DNA from: JBBRZM01 sp963813635
GTDB taxonomy: Bacteria; Actinomycetota; Acidimicrobiia; IMCC26256; JBBRZM01
DNA: 64,000 nucleotides
NCBI GenBank assembly: GCA_963813635.1
Contig: CAWEZO010000002.1
Span: forward strand, 310,001-374,000
Direction: 5' to 3'
Part shown: piece after piece, positions 46,307 to 55,475 of the stretch
Numbering within the stretch: position 1 is the stretch's first letter
Layout: each line of letters starts with the position of its first letter
Made by a program: the position numbers and the translations under genes
The notes under the pieces: model-generated
Databases searched by the model: none
Seen by the model: the letters and a program-made list of their open reading frames with translations, nothing else
What the model was told of the DNA's origin: nothing

Positions 46307-47656
46307 CTACGTACCGGCGCCCTTCCCGTAATTGCCCTTGAGCTTCACCACGTTCTTCGGGTCGCACGAGAAGCCCTTGGCCGGGTAATCGCGTACGAAC
46401 TTCCCGTTCTTCACCTTGAGGTACATCCAACACTCCGTCGGACGGTTGCTCCCCGGATCCGCCTCGACGTGGATCCCGTGACCGTCCCACTTGTGTGTGG
46501 CCTTGAGCGCAGCAAGCAGGCCCTTGCGGGTGACGTTGCTGCCGAGGCTCTTCAGCGCGGTGGCGAACAGCAGGCCGGCGGACCAGCCCTGCACGCCGAG
46601 CGCGCTCGGCGGTGCCTTGGCACCGGTCTTGTCGAGCCAGTCGAGGAAGAGCCGGAGCTCGCGGCTCGTGTTCTTCTCCTCGAAGGGCACGGTAGTTGCC
46701 ACCACGCGCGTGCCGTTCGCGGCCGAGCCCGCAGCCTTGAGAAAGCCCGGGTCATAGCCGGACTGGTCGGTCTCGGGGAACTTCACCGTGACGTTCTGCT
46801 GTTGGAGCGCCTTTTCGATGCCGGCGAGGTTCGCGTAGTCGGAGAGGACGTTGAACCACTGGACGTGGTTGCTTCGGAACTCATCGACGTAGGGACCCCA
46901 CTCGAGCTGGGTGATGCCGATCGACCTGTTGACGTCGAAGTGGAAGCCGACCTGCTGGTAGCCCTCGACGCGCTTCTGCGCCGTCACCTTCGTGGTGCCC
47001 TGGTCGACGTACAGCATCGCCGCATGCTTGACCGCTTGCGGGTCCTTCTTGGCCGTGTACCGCTGCGGCCCCACCGAGAGGTAATTGGGCGGGTTGGGGA
47101 TCGGCTGCACCTGGTTGACGGCACCCGCCGCCGAGGACGTCGCCGTGAATGCCGGCACTTCGGGAATCCCGCAGTCGACAGCGAGCTGGGCCCCCCCGTC
47201 GTCGAACGCGGCCGCCTGGCCGACGATCGCGAACCCCTTGTCGCATGCCTGCTGCACTGCGTCGTGGTGTTGGAAGAGCGCCGAGTCGAGCCTCTGGAGC
47301 TCGAGCTTGCGGCCGAGCACGCCTCCGAGGCGGTTGCAGTACGCGACGAACGCGTTCATCGCGTCGAGATTGCCCTGAAAAAGACCGGGCCGGGCGCCAC
47401 CGATGTCCTGAATCGTCGACACCTGGATTGTGGTGTCGGTCACGCCCTTGTCGGTCGCGCCCTTGGCAGTGCCCGGACCGCAGGGTGTGTCGGGGTCGGA
47501 CGGGCCGCTCGAGCCGCCGGTACTTGCCGAGCCGCTGGCGGCCGTCGTGCTCTGGCTGGTCGTCGGAGTCTGCGACTGGTCACTGGTTCGAGAGCCGCAC
47601 GCTGCTGCTATCAGCGCGAACGTGACCGCGACAACGACCCAACGATTGATGCGCAC
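46307..47656 (-). CDS. ABC-transporter substrate-binding lipoprotein (periplasmic-binding type I)
   Basis: 449 residues. The signal peptide INRWVVVAVTFALIAAACGS has a lipobox (IAAAC), followed by a Thr/Ser/Gly-rich linker. The type I binding fold shows TIQVSTIQDIGGARPGLFQG, AFVAYCNRLGGVLGRKLELQ and GWSAGLLFATALKSLGSNVT, as in branched-chain binding proteins. GTG at 47656 has GGGGGGAGAAC upstream and gives the signal peptide; the longer reading to 47767 does not. It is paralogous to the next gene, with which it shares the C-terminal KGFSC(D/S)PKNVVKL motif. Located outside the membrane, delivering substrate to LivHM. Intact. Confidence 0.9.
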   Translation of the reverse strand: MRINRWVVVAVTFALIAAACGSRTSDQSQTPTTSQSTTAASGSASTGGSSGPSDPDTPCGPGTAKGATDKGVTDTTIQVSTIQDIGGARPGLFQGNLDAMNAFVAYCNRLGGVLGRKLELQRLDSALFQHHDAVQQACDKGFAIVGQAAAFDDGGAQLAVDCGIPEVPAFTATSSAAGAVNQVQPIPNPPNYLSVGPQRYTAKKDPQAVKHAAMLYVDQGTTKVTAQKRVEGYQQVGFHFDVNRSIGITQLEWGPYVDEFRSNHVQWFNVLSDYANLAGIEKALQQQNVTVKFPETDQSGYDPGFLKAAGSAANGTRVVATTVPFEEKNTSRELRLFLDWLDKTGAKAPPSALGVQGWSAGLLFATALKSLGSNVTRKGLLAALKATHKWDGHGIHVEADPGSNRPTECWMYLKVKNGKFVRDYPAKGFSCDPKNVVKLKGNYGKGAGT

Positions 47657-47753
47657 AGTTCTCCCCCCGTGACAAGTGCCCTTTTTCGGGCGTGTGGCAG
47701 CTTCCCACACGCGCGAACACGTATCAACATCGGCTTTCGACCGGCCGCGGTGC

Positions 47754-49070
47754 TTATCGGCCGGCACCCTTGCCGTAGTCGCCGGTCAGCTTCACCACGT
47801 TCTTGGGGCTGCACGAGAAGCCCTTCGACGGGTACCAACGCACGAACTTGCCCCCCTTGACGATCATGTACATGAAGCACTTGGTCGGCAGATTGTCGCC
47901 GGGATCGGTGGGCGCCTGGATTCCGTGGCCGTCCCAACTCTTGATCTTGTGCAGCTCGGCGAGCAGCCCCTTGCGGGTCACGTTGCTGCCGAGCGTCTTC
48001 ACCGCGTTGGCGAACAACAACGCGGCCGACCAGCCGAACACGCCCAGCGCGCTCGGCGGCGACACGGCGTGGGTGCGGTGGAGCCAGTCGAGATAGAGCT
48101 GCATCTCCGTGCTCGTCTTCGCCTCTTCGAACGGCACGGTCGTGAGCACGATCAGCGTGCCGTCGGCGGCCGCGCCGGCTTGCCTGAGCACACCCTGGTC
48201 GTATCCCGACTGGTCGCTCTCGGGAAACTTCGGCCGCACGCCCTGCTGGGCGAGCTCTCGCTCCAGACCGACCAGGTTGGTGAAGTCGGAGACGACGGTG
48301 AAGTACTGCGTGTGGTCGTTGCGGAACAAGTCGACGACGGGCCCCCAGTTGACCTCCACGACCGCGATCTGGCGCTCGACGTCGAACTTGAAGCCCAGCT
48401 TCGTGAAACCCTCGATCCGTCTCTTCGCGAGCACCTCCGTCGTCGGCAGGCCCACGTAGAGCATCGCCGCGTGCTTCACCGCGTCGGGGTATTTCTGCGC
48501 CAGGTAGCGCTCCCCGCCGGCCGGCAGCAGATCCGGTGGCGCCGGCGTCGAGCTCACCGCGTTCACTGCGTTCGCCATCGCGGTCGTGGAGCCGAACGGG
48601 AGCACCTCCGGAATGCCGCAGGCCACCGACGCCTCCGCGACACCCTCGTCGAGCGCGGCCGCCTGCCCGACGATCGCGAACGCGTCGCCACACGCCTGCT
48701 CGGCCCTGGGTCGGGCGTCGTACAGGCCGCTGTCGAGCTTCTCCAGCTCGAGCTTGCGGCCGTTCACACCACCGAGGCCGTTGCAATATGCGACGAACGC
48801 GACCATCGCATCCCGGTTGGCCTGGAACAGACCGGGCCGTGGGCCGCTGATGTCCTGGATCGTCGCGATCTTGATCGACTTGTCCGTAACGCCGGTGTCT
48901 GTCGACCCTTTGGCGTTGCCCGGTCCGCAGGGCGTGTTCGGATCAACCGGCGTGGTCGCGCTTCCGCTCGGCGTCGTCGGCTTCTTGGTGTTGCTGGAGC
49001 CACGCGATCCGCATGCGGCCGCAGCGAGCGCAAGCACGACGAACCCGATCAACCAACGCCTCACGAGCAT
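47754..49070 (-). CDS. ABC-transporter substrate-binding lipoprotein, paralogue of 46307-47656
   Basis: 438 residues. Signal peptide LVRRWLIGFVVLALAAAACG with lipobox AAAC, low-complexity linker, then the same type I binding fold: IKIATIQDISGPRPGLFQAN, AFVAYCNGLGGVNGRKLELE, GVFGWSAALLFANAVKTLGS and KGFSCSPKNVVKLTGDYGKG. About half the residues look identical to the adjacent protein across the length, indicating tandem duplication. Four cysteines are shared (PNTPCGPG, AYCNGLGG, QACGDAF, ACGIPEV), probably disulphides. ATG 49070. Intact. Two binders for one permease suggest two related substrates. Confidence 0.9.
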   Translation of the reverse strand: MLVRRWLIGFVVLALAAAACGSRGSSNTKKPTTPSGSATTPVDPNTPCGPGNAKGSTDTGVTDKSIKIATIQDISGPRPGLFQANRDAMVAFVAYCNGLGGVNGRKLELEKLDSGLYDARPRAEQACGDAFAIVGQAAALDEGVAEASVACGIPEVLPFGSTTAMANAVNAVSSTPAPPDLLPAGGERYLAQKYPDAVKHAAMLYVGLPTTEVLAKRRIEGFTKLGFKFDVERQIAVVEVNWGPVVDLFRNDHTQYFTVVSDFTNLVGLERELAQQGVRPKFPESDQSGYDQGVLRQAGAAADGTLIVLTTVPFEEAKTSTEMQLYLDWLHRTHAVSPPSALGVFGWSAALLFANAVKTLGSNVTRKGLLAELHKIKSWDGHGIQAPTDPGDNLPTKCFMYMIVKGGKFVRWYPSKGFSCSPKNVVKLTGDYGKGAGR

Positions 49071-49165
49071 CGTCCCCCCGGTCGCACGAGGTCAGAGGCT
49101 TCCATGCCGGTGTCGCCGGAGCAACGGCACGCGCACGTGGGTCGCGCCGACCCAAGCTCCATTCT

Positions 49166-49206
49166 TTGCGTCAGCAGCCGGGATGACATCCCGGTTTGCG
49201 ACGCAA
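49166..49206. repeat. Palindromic repeat family B, copy
   Basis: Arms TTGCGTC (49166-49172) and GACGCAA (49200-49206) enclose CCGGGAT (49178-49184) and ATCCCGG (49188-49194) around GAC. It lies in a divergent gap of about 214 bases between the binding-protein and ligase starts, so it is not a terminator for either. Nothing else is recognisable in the gap. Confidence 0.93.
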
Positions 49207-49284
49207 GTTCGCGGGAGTTGGTGACGCTAGCGTGACCGGGCCGCTGATGGGCCATCAATCCGCGACCATCGAGAGGGAGGTGGC

Positions 49285-50906
49285 GTGAGCGACGAGGGCA
49301 GGCGGGGTGACCTCGAGTGGGGCACGATCCCGCGCCTGGTGCGCAGCTCGGCCGAGCGCTTTGCCGACGGCGAGGCGATCGCCGACGGTGACGTGACGCT
49401 CACGTTCCCCGCGCTCGCGGGGGCCGCGCACGACGCAGCGAAGGCGTTCATGGCGATCGGCATCGAGCCCGGCGACCGGGTGGCCGATCTGGGCGCCCAA
49501 CTGCTGGGAGTGGGTCGTGGCCGCGCTCGGGCTCCACTCGGCGGGTGGTGTGCTCGTGCCGCTCAACACCAGGTACAAGGGTCGCGAGGCGGCGTACATC
49601 CTCGGCAAGGCACAGGTGCGCGCGCTCGTCACGATCACGGGCTTTCTCGACGTCGACTACGTGGGCCTGCTGCGGGACGCGGTCGACGTTCCCACCGAGC
49701 TTCCCGAGCTCGAGACGTGCATCGTGCTGCGCGGCGACGCGCCGGCCGGCACGGTGGGGTGGCACGACTTCGTCGCCGCGGGTGCGATCATCTCCGATGA
49801 CGACGCCGAAGCGCGCGCGCTGGCGGTGGAGCCAACCGATCTCTCCGACATCGTGTTCACGTCGGGCACCACCGGCAACCCGAAAGGGGTGATGCAGACG
49901 CACGCGACGTCGTTGCGCGCGTTTCGCGATTGGAGCGACATCGTCGGCCTCCGCGACGGCGACCGTTACCTCGTCGTCAACCCGTTCTTCCACACCTTCG
50001 GATACAAGGCCGGTTGGCTCGCCTCACTGATGATGGGCGCGACGGTGCTCCCGCAAGCCGTGTTCGACGTCGCCGCGGTGCTCGAACGGATTCCCCGCGA
50101 CCGGGTCAGCGTGCTGCCCGGTCCGCCGACGCTGTACCAGTCGATCCTCAATCATCCCGAGCGTGACCGTTACGACCTCTCGCGCTTGCGTCTCGCCGTC
50201 ACCGGCGCGGCTGCGATCCCCGTCGAGCTGATCCTGCGCATGCGCGACGAGCTGACCTTCGAGCACGATCATCACGGGCTACGGGCTCACCGAGGCGTGC
50301 GGCATCGCGACCATGTGCCGCTACGACGACGATCCCGAGACGATCGCGACGACCTCGGGCCGCGCGATTCCCGGCGTCGAGGTGCTCGTCGTCGACGAGG
50401 CGCGGTCGGGAGGTGCCGCGTGGGGAGCCGGGCGAGGTCGTGGTGCGGGGCTACAACGTGATGCTCGGCTACTTCGACGAGCCCGAGGAGACCGCGGCCA
50501 CGATCGACGTCGACGGCTGGCTCCACACCGGCGACGTCGGGGATGATGAACGAGCGTGGCTACCTTCGCATCACCGACCGCACGAAGGACATGTTCATCG
50601 TCGGCGGGTTCAACGCGTACCCGGCCGAGATCGAGAACCTGATGCTGCGCAACGACAAGATCGCGCAGGTCGCGGTCGTCGGCGTGCCCGACGACCGTCT
50701 CGGTGAGGTCGGGATGGCGTTCGTCGTGCTGCGGCCCGACGCGAACGCCGACCGATGACGAGCTCGTGACGTGGGCACGCAACGAGATGGCCAACTACAA
50801 GGCGCCGCGCTACGTGCAACTCGTCGACGAGCTTCCCCTCAACGCCACGGGCAAGGTCCTGAAGTACCAGCTCCGCGAGCAGGGCACCAAGCTGGTCACC
50901 GGGTGA
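49285..50906 (+). CDS. FadD3-like acyl-CoA ligase (AMP-forming), frameshifted
   Basis: About 535 codons. LEWGTIPRLVRSSAERFADG opens it, then IWAPNCWEWVVAALGLHSAG, GVLVPLNTRYKGREAAYILG, DIVFTSGTTGNPKGVMQTHA (AMP motif), VNPFFHTFGYKAGWLASLMM, LPGPPTLYQSILNHPERDRY, GYGLTEACGIATMCRYDDDP, GWLHTGDVG with ERGYLRITDRTKDMFIVGGF, NAYPAEIENLMLRNDKIAQV and the C-terminal NATGKVLKYQLRE. The NTRYKG and FNAYPAEIE features are close to FadD3, the HIP-CoA ligase of sterol-ring degradation, so that role is a reasonable inference. GTG 49285 has GGGAGG upstream. Breaks near 49485, 50268, 50410, 50535 and 50750. Confidence 0.87.
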
Positions 50907-50910
50907 AGCC

Positions 50911-51342
50911 ATGGCGCTGAGCGACGACGAGCAACGCGAGCGCCGGGCGTTCCTCCGATCCTCGATTGTCAAGACGCGGTACATCGGGTCGTTGGGCATC
51001 GTGGTCGAACGGTGGGAGGAGGATGGCGTGCAGCTGCGCTTACCGTTCGACGCTGCGCTCACCAACGATGGCTCCGCGTTTCACGGTGGCGCCATCGCCT
51101 CACTCATGGACACCACCGGCGCGTCCGCCGTGTGGGCCGGCCACGATTTCGACAAGGGCACGCGCGCGGCGACGGTGACGATGACGATCAACTACCTCGG
51201 CGCCGCGCAGGGTACCGATCTCGTTGCCGATGCCGTCTGCGTCAAGCGTGGGCGCGAGCTGTCGTTCGCGGAGATCCGTGTGCACGATCCTGACGGCAAG
51301 CCGGTGGCGACCGGCACGCTCGTGTACCGGATCGTGCCCTAG
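50911..51342 (+). CDS. PaaI-type hotdog thioesterase
   Basis: 143 residues of the hotdog fold. NDGSAFHGGAIASLMDTTGA is the PaaI/YdiI active-site helix region with its HGG motif, and TRAATVTMTINYLGAAQGTD is the central strand. It would hydrolyse acyl- or aryl-CoA thioesters, relieving dead-end CoA conjugates made by the ligase 5 bases upstream, with which it is probably cotranscribed. ATG at 50911. Its stop overlaps the end of the convergent DUF4333 gene by 4 bases. Intact. Confidence 0.9.
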   Translation: MALSDDEQRERRAFLRSSIVKTRYIGSLGIVVERWEEDGVQLRLPFDAALTNDGSAFHGGAIASLMDTTGASAVWAGHDFDKGTRAATVTMTINYLGAAQGTDLVADAVCVKRGRELSFAEIRVHDPDGKPVATGTLVYRIVP

Positions 51343-51884
51343 GCGAATCCCGGTGAGTGGATCTGCACGTTGCCGTCGGAGTCCTTCACGGTGATCGCGA
51401 CCTGCGTGGTCTTGCCGGCTTGGTTCGTGACCTTGCACTCGAACGTGGACCCGACGGACACGACCAGGTACCTCCGGTCGGTGCACTTCGCCGTGACCAC
51501 CTGACCGGTCTGCTCGCTGAACTTGGTCACGACGGTCTGTTGCAGCTTCCCCGCGTCGAGCACCGCGTCGTGCGTGCGGGTGATTTTCACCGTGCCTTTG
51601 TCGTCCAGCTGGGTCAACTCGACGCGCACGGCACCATTTTCGACCTTCACGCTGCAGGTGAAGGCGGTGTGCTTCCTCTCCTTGACGCCGCCCGGACAGC
51701 TCGCGGCACCCACATGGATCGTGGCGGGAAACGCTTTGTCGACCTGCGCCTTCACGAAGCGCTCCGCTTTCGCCGCATCGATCTCGTCGGCGGAACCCGC
51801 CGAGAAGCTGCACCCGGCCACCACTGACACGAGCAGCGCGAAGACAATGGTGCACGGGACGCGCTCGCGCGGCGTGTGATGCAT
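51339..51884 (-). CDS. Lipoprotein with two DUF4333-like domains
   Basis: 181 residues. A signal peptide (RVPCTIVFALLVSVVAGC) ends in lipobox VAGC. Two similar units follow: DKAFPATIHVGAASCPGGVK then FTCSVKVENGAVRVELTQLD, and SEQTGQVVTAKCTDRRYLVV then FECKVTNQAGKTTQVAITVK. Each has the two cysteines typical of DUF4333 domains in actinobacterial exported proteins. Function unknown. ATG 51884 gives the signal peptide; a start at 51929 would not. Intact. Confidence 0.85.
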   Translation of the reverse strand: MHHTPRERVPCTIVFALLVSVVAGCSFSAGSADEIDAAKAERFVKAQVDKAFPATIHVGAASCPGGVKERKHTAFTCSVKVENGAVRVELTQLDDKGTVKITRTHDAVLDAGKLQQTVVTKFSEQTGQVVTAKCTDRRYLVVSVGSTFECKVTNQAGKTTQVAITVKDSDGNVQIHSPGFA

Positions 51885-51894
51885 GCGGCTGAAG

Positions 51895-52341
51895 CTACTC
51901 AGGAGCTTCGCCCGCGAGCACCTTGGCAAGAGCGTTGCCGAGCGCGCGCACGTCGTGGTCGGTCAAGTGGCGTGCGAAGTGCTCCTCGATGCCGCGGAGA
52001 TGCACACCCGCCGCGCCGCGGAGCCGGCGTGCGCCCTCGGGCGTGAGCACGGCGAACATGCCGCGTCGATCCGAGGGGCACTGCTCGCGGCGCACGAGGC
52101 CTGCGTCGACCATGCGATCGACAAGCCGGGTGAGCCCGCTCCGGCTGAACAGCACGGCCCGGGCGAGCTCCTTCATCTGCAGCCGGCCGCCCGCGTCGTT
52201 GAGCTGGAGCAGTACCTCGTACCAGGCCAGCGGCAATTGCCGTTGCTCCTCGAGCTCCTCGCCCAGCGCGGCCGTGATGACGGCATGGGCGCGCAGGAAC
52301 GACTGCCATGCAGCGAGCCGTTCCTCGGAGACCCGGGCCAT
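51895..52341 (-). CDS. MarR-family transcriptional regulator
   Basis: 148 residues, winged-helix repressor. LPLAWYEVLLQLNDAGGRLQ, KELARAVLFSRSGLTRLVDR (recognition helix) and RMVDAGLVRREQCPSDRRGM (wing, with the DRR motif) are the MarR core. HARHL-type C-terminal helices would dimerise it (HLRGIEEHFARHLTDHDVRA). ATG 52341 is preferred; an upstream ATG at 52395 would put the operator inside the gene. It is divergent from pirin, and the shared gap holds a clear 7-base inverted repeat (52381-52398), so it probably represses pirin and itself. The ligand is unknown. Intact. Confidence 0.93.
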   Translation of the reverse strand: MARVSEERLAAWQSFLRAHAVITAALGEELEEQRQLPLAWYEVLLQLNDAGGRLQMKELARAVLFSRSGLTRLVDRMVDAGLVRREQCPSDRRGMFAVLTPEGARRLRGAAGVHLRGIEEHFARHLTDHDVRALGNALAKVLAGEAPE

Positions 52342-52373
52342 GATGGGAGCGTACGTCCGTTTCTCTCGTGCTC

Positions 52374-52402
52374 TCGACAGTAGTTGCTCATGCAACTATA
52401 CT
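52374..52402 (+). promoter_or_regulatory. Pirin promoter, leaderless type
   Basis: -35-like TCGACA (52374-52379), 17-base spacer, -10 TATACT (52397-52402), then ATG at 52409. The expected transcription start falls on or next to the ATG, and no Shine-Dalgarno sequence is seen, so the mRNA is probably leaderless, which is common in Actinomycetota. The spacer contains the MarR-type operator. Confidence 0.7.
52381..52398. promoter_or_regulatory. MarR operator, inverted repeat TAGTTGC-TCAT-GCAACTA
   Basis: Perfect 7-base arms at 52381-52387 and 52392-52398 with a 4-base spacer, the size typical of MarR-family boxes. It covers the promoter spacer and the first -10 bases, so binding would block RNA polymerase. 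Located between the divergent regulator and pirin starts. Confidence 0.75.
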
Positions 52403-52408
52403 GGCCCG

Positions 52409-53131
52409 ATGACCGAGGCGAGCACGAAGACCATCGTGATCCGTCGGGCCGCCGAGCGGTTCCACACCCAGCTCGACTGGCTCGACTCCTGGCACAGCTT
52501 CAACTTCAACCACTTCTACTCGCCCGACGACGCCGGCCACGGGCTGCTCCTCGTCAACAACGACGATGTCGTGAGAGCAGGTACCGGCTTCGGCACGCAC
52601 GGTCATCGCGATATGGAGATCGTCACGTGGGTGCTCGAGGGCGAGCTGGAGCACCGCGACAGCATCGGCACGCGCGGCGTGATCTATCCCGGCCTCGCGC
52701 AGCGCATGAGCGCCGGGCGCGGCATCACCCACTCGGAGACCAACCCGAACGCGACGGTCGACGTGCATCTGGTTCAGATGTGGGTGCGGCCCGACACCAC
52801 GGGCATCGAGCCGAGCCACGAGCAGCGCGACCTCAATGCGGCGCTCGACACCGGCGGGCTCGTCGCCATCGCGTCGGGCGCGGGGCACGACGGTGCGGTT
52901 GCGATCCACCAGCGCGACGCCGTGCTGTGGGTCGCACGACTCGAGCCAGGTGCGCACGTGACGGTGCCCGACGGCGGGCATGTGCACGTGTTCGTCGCCC
53001 GCGGCGGCGCCGACCTCCAAGATGCCGGCTCCCTCGCGACCGGCGACGCCGCCCGTCTCGCACGCGCGGGCGAGCTCGCGCTCACCGCGTCCGGCGACGG
53101 CGCCGAAGTCCTCGTCTGGCAGACCGCGTAG
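52409..53131 (+). CDS. Pirin-family bicupin (YhhW-like quercetinase type)
   Basis: 240 residues. The N-terminal cupin holds FNFNHFYSPDDAGHGLLLVN, THGHRDMEIVTWVLEGELEH and RMSAGRGITHSETNPNATVD, the metal site being HxH plus Glu and a later His. VDVHLVQMWVRPDTTGIEPS follows, and the second cupin is degenerate. YhhW-type pirins show quercetin dioxygenase activity in vitro. Under MarR-type control it probably answers an aromatic or redox signal. ATG 52409 follows directly on the promoter. Intact. Confidence 0.93.
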   Translation: MTEASTKTIVIRRAAERFHTQLDWLDSWHSFNFNHFYSPDDAGHGLLLVNNDDVVRAGTGFGTHGHRDMEIVTWVLEGELEHRDSIGTRGVIYPGLAQRMSAGRGITHSETNPNATVDVHLVQMWVRPDTTGIEPSHEQRDLNAALDTGGLVAIASGAGHDGAVAIHQRDAVLWVARLEPGAHVTVPDGGHVHVFVARGGADLQDAGSLATGDAARLARAGELALTASGDGAEVLVWQTA

Positions 53132-53153
53132 CTCGCGTACTCGCCCCAAACTC

Positions 53154-53202
53154 ATTCTTGCGTCAGCAGCCGGGGTGACATCCCGGATTGCGACGCAAGA
53201 AT
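53154..53202. repeat. Palindromic repeat family B, longest copy (49 nt)
   Basis: Perfect outer arms ATTCTTGCGTC (53154-53164) and GACGCAAGAAT (53192-53202); inner CCGGGGTGA/TCCCGG. It lies between convergent genes (pirin and serine hydrolase), where it might also act as a two-way terminator, though no T-run follows. Confidence 0.95.
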
Positions 53203-53215
53203 GCGTGGTGAGGGG

Positions 53216-54383
53216 TCAGGAGTGCGCGTCGACGACTTGCATGGCTGCACCGCCGATGGCCATGAACCGGTCGTCGGCGGTGATGCTGTTGCCCATGCGG
53301 TTGACGGTCATCGCAACCGCGAGCTGCCGGTCGGGATCGGCCCAGCCGCCGGAGCCGCCCAGGCCGCTGTGACCGAACCCGTTGGGGAGCACCCCCGCGG
53401 TCGTGAACACGACGTGGTATCCGAGGCGCCAGTGCATCGGGAACACGATGACGAGGTCGGGACGGTCGTTCTGCACCTCAGTCGCACGTGCGAGCGTCTC
53501 AGGCGACAGCAGCCGAACGCCGTTGAGCTCGCCACCGGCCGCGAGCGCCGCGTACATCCGGGCGAGCGACCGCGCGGTGAACACACCGTTGGCCGCGGGG
53601 ATTGGGTGCGCGAGCGACGCGGGGTCGAGCATGATGTCGCGCGCCACCTCGACGGCGAGCGCGGCCTCGACGCGCTCGGGCGAGAGCTCGTAGCCCATTG
53701 CGGCCGCGAGCTCTCCGAGCGCCCCGCTCCCGGCAGTGATCGACGCACCGGCCGACAGCATCATGGGCGACACGCGGTGCAGCTCCGCTGCGGGCAGACC
53801 GATGAAACATCCGTCGAGACCGAGCGGCGCGGCAATCTCGCTCTGGACGAATTCCGAGATGCCGCGTCCGTCAACCCGGCGGATGAGCTCGCCCACCAGG
53901 TAGCCGAACGTGACGGCGTGGTACGCGTTCGCAGTGCCGGGTTCGAACGCGGGCCGGCTGCGTTCGATCGCGGCGATCATCGCCCCCCAGTCGAGCAGTT
54001 GCTCCGGGGAATCGAGCATGGAGACGACGTCATAGAGCCCGGCCTCGTGTGCGAGCACATGGCGCACGGTGATGGTCTGCTTGCCCTCGCGTGCGAACTC
54101 GGGCCAATGCTTCGAGACGAGATCGTCGTAGTCGAGCAGGCCGCGGTCAATGCAGATATGCAACGCCGTCGCGGTCACACCCTTCGTGGTGGAGAACGAC
54201 ATGCACATCGTGTCTTCGCGCCACGGCGTACCTTCGTTGTCGAAGAAGCCGCCCCAAACGTCGACGACCTTCGTGCCCCGCCAGTAGACGCTGACAGCGG
54301 CGCCCCCGCCCCGCCCCCGTGAGCTGGCGATCGAGCAGATCGGCTATCTCGCCGAAGGCCGGATCCCAGGTGCCGTCGATCAT
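53216..54383 (-). CDS. Serine hydrolase of beta-lactamase/esterase (EstB) type, one frameshift
   Basis: About 388 codons. MIDGTWDPAFGEIADLLDRQ opens it. SMSFSTTK-type STTK gives the nucleophile Ser and Lys (CMSFSTTKGVTA), NAYHAVTFGYLVGELIRRVD carries the conserved Tyr, and GFGHSGLGGSGGWADPDRQL replaces the KTG box. This is the class C beta-lactamase-like esterase family, so ester or small-lactone hydrolysis is likelier than drug resistance. The frame changes near 54310. ATG 54383 overlaps... the stop of the upstream acyltransferase (ATGA). No signal peptide, so it is probably cytosolic. Confidence 0.88.
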
Positions 54384-55126
54384 CGCTGTCGATCCGCAAT
54401 CGACGCAACGCTCGGGAGCGCGTCCCGCAACAACCGCGCCGTGTCTTCCGCCTCAACTTCGCCTTCCTCGCCGTCATCGACACTCACCCACTCGCCGTCC
54501 ACGTAACGGCGGATGACTCGTGCGGGGTTGCCGACGGCGACGCAGAAGTCGGGAAGGTCGCCCGCGACGACCGTGCCCGCGCCGGCAACGACGTTGCGCC
54601 CGATGGTGGAGCCGGGCAGCACGATGGTCCCGTGGCCGAGCCAGGAACCCGAGCCGATCGACACCGGCCGCGGCGCCGCGAATTGCACGCCGATGGGAAC
54701 TGTCGTGTCGCGGTACCCATGGTTGGCGTCGGTGACGTACACGTGGTGTCCCGTCCACACGTCGTCGCCGATCTCGATCTTCGACTGACCGACGATCCCG
54801 CTCCCCTTGCCGATCACGCACCGGTCGCCGATCCGGATGACCGGATCGTGGTCGGGGACGTGGCCGGGCGCGACGCCGGCCGAGAGGCTCGCGTACGGGC
54901 CGATCACCGTGCCGGCACCGATCGAGATGTAGCGCTCACCGAAGAGCGCGGTGACGGGAAAGCAGATCGCGGAGCCGGCCCCCAGATGACCGAACCGGCG
55001 GCCGCGCCGGTGGTCGGGTCCCATCGCGCCGAGGCGGACGATCCGCTCCCACCCCGCCTGGAGCACGTCGCCGGCGGCGCGCCGCAACGGACCGAGCAGC
55101 GCGTCAGGTGCCGGTGATTCGGGCAT
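54380..55126 (-). CDS. Hexapeptide-repeat (left-handed beta-helix) acyltransferase
   Basis: 248 residues with many imperfect hexapeptide turns: YISIGAGTVIGPYASLSAGV, PVIRIGDRCVIGKGSGIVGQ, SKIEIGDDVWTGHHVYVTDA, RPVSIGSGSWLGHGTIVLPG, STIGRNVVAGAGTVVAGDLP. YVTDANHGYRD holds the likely catalytic His, and VAVGNPARVIRRYVDGEWV is the usual end. It transfers an acetyl or acyl group from CoA to a sugar or other acceptor. ATG 55126; ATGA overlap with the serine hydrolase makes a two-gene unit. An acidic C-terminal tail is present. Intact. Confidence 0.9.
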   Translation of the reverse strand: MPESPAPDALLGPLRRAAGDVLQAGWERIVRLGAMGPDHRRGRRFGHLGAGSAICFPVTALFGERYISIGAGTVIGPYASLSAGVAPGHVPDHDPVIRIGDRCVIGKGSGIVGQSKIEIGDDVWTGHHVYVTDANHGYRDTTVPIGVQFAAPRPVSIGSGSWLGHGTIVLPGSTIGRNVVAGAGTVVAGDLPDFCVAVGNPARVIRRYVDGEWVSVDDGEEGEVEAEDTARLLRDALPSVASIADRQR

Positions 55127-55155
55127 CGCCGAAGGGTAGCCGGGTGCGCCCCGCC

Positions 55156-55420
55156 TCAGGCGGGACGGCTCAGCACGACGAGCTGACCATCGGAGCCGAG
55201 CTCAATCTCGGACGCTTTCGACGGGTTGAGGTGCGCGCCCGAGATGCCGAGCCCTCCCGTTCCCGACGTGTGCCGGTAGCCGAGCGCAACCTCGCCGCGC
55301 CGACGCGCCGCATCGACGGAGGGCGGCGAACACGACCGTCCCGGGGGGCAGGTACCACTCGACCGGCTTCAGGGGAGAGCCCGGTGACTGGCGTCCTTGT
55401 TCACGAGCCCCTGCGTGCAC
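55156..55420 (-). CDS. Small unrecognised protein, one frameshift (tentative)
   Basis: Two consecutive frames read like real protein: KPVEWYLPPGTVVFAALRR, then VALGYRHTSGTGGLGISGAH and NPSKASEIELGSDGQLVVLS, ending at TGA 55156-55158. Joined near 55310 they give about 87 residues with a beta-rich, glycine-rich character. GTG at 55420 is a guess for the start. I recognise no family. It may be a small orphan gene or the remnant of a larger one between the acyltransferase and the binding-protein gene. Confidence 0.35.
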
Positions 55421-55475
55421 GTCGCGGGACTGTAGCCAGCGCGCCGGCACGCCAGTCGCATGTCGGGCGGGCAAC

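Noticed and set aside
53154..53202. Intrinsic terminator for pirin and the serine hydrolase
   Set aside because: No T-run follows either arm and the same sequence occurs in divergent gaps, so it is better treated as a dispersed repeat.
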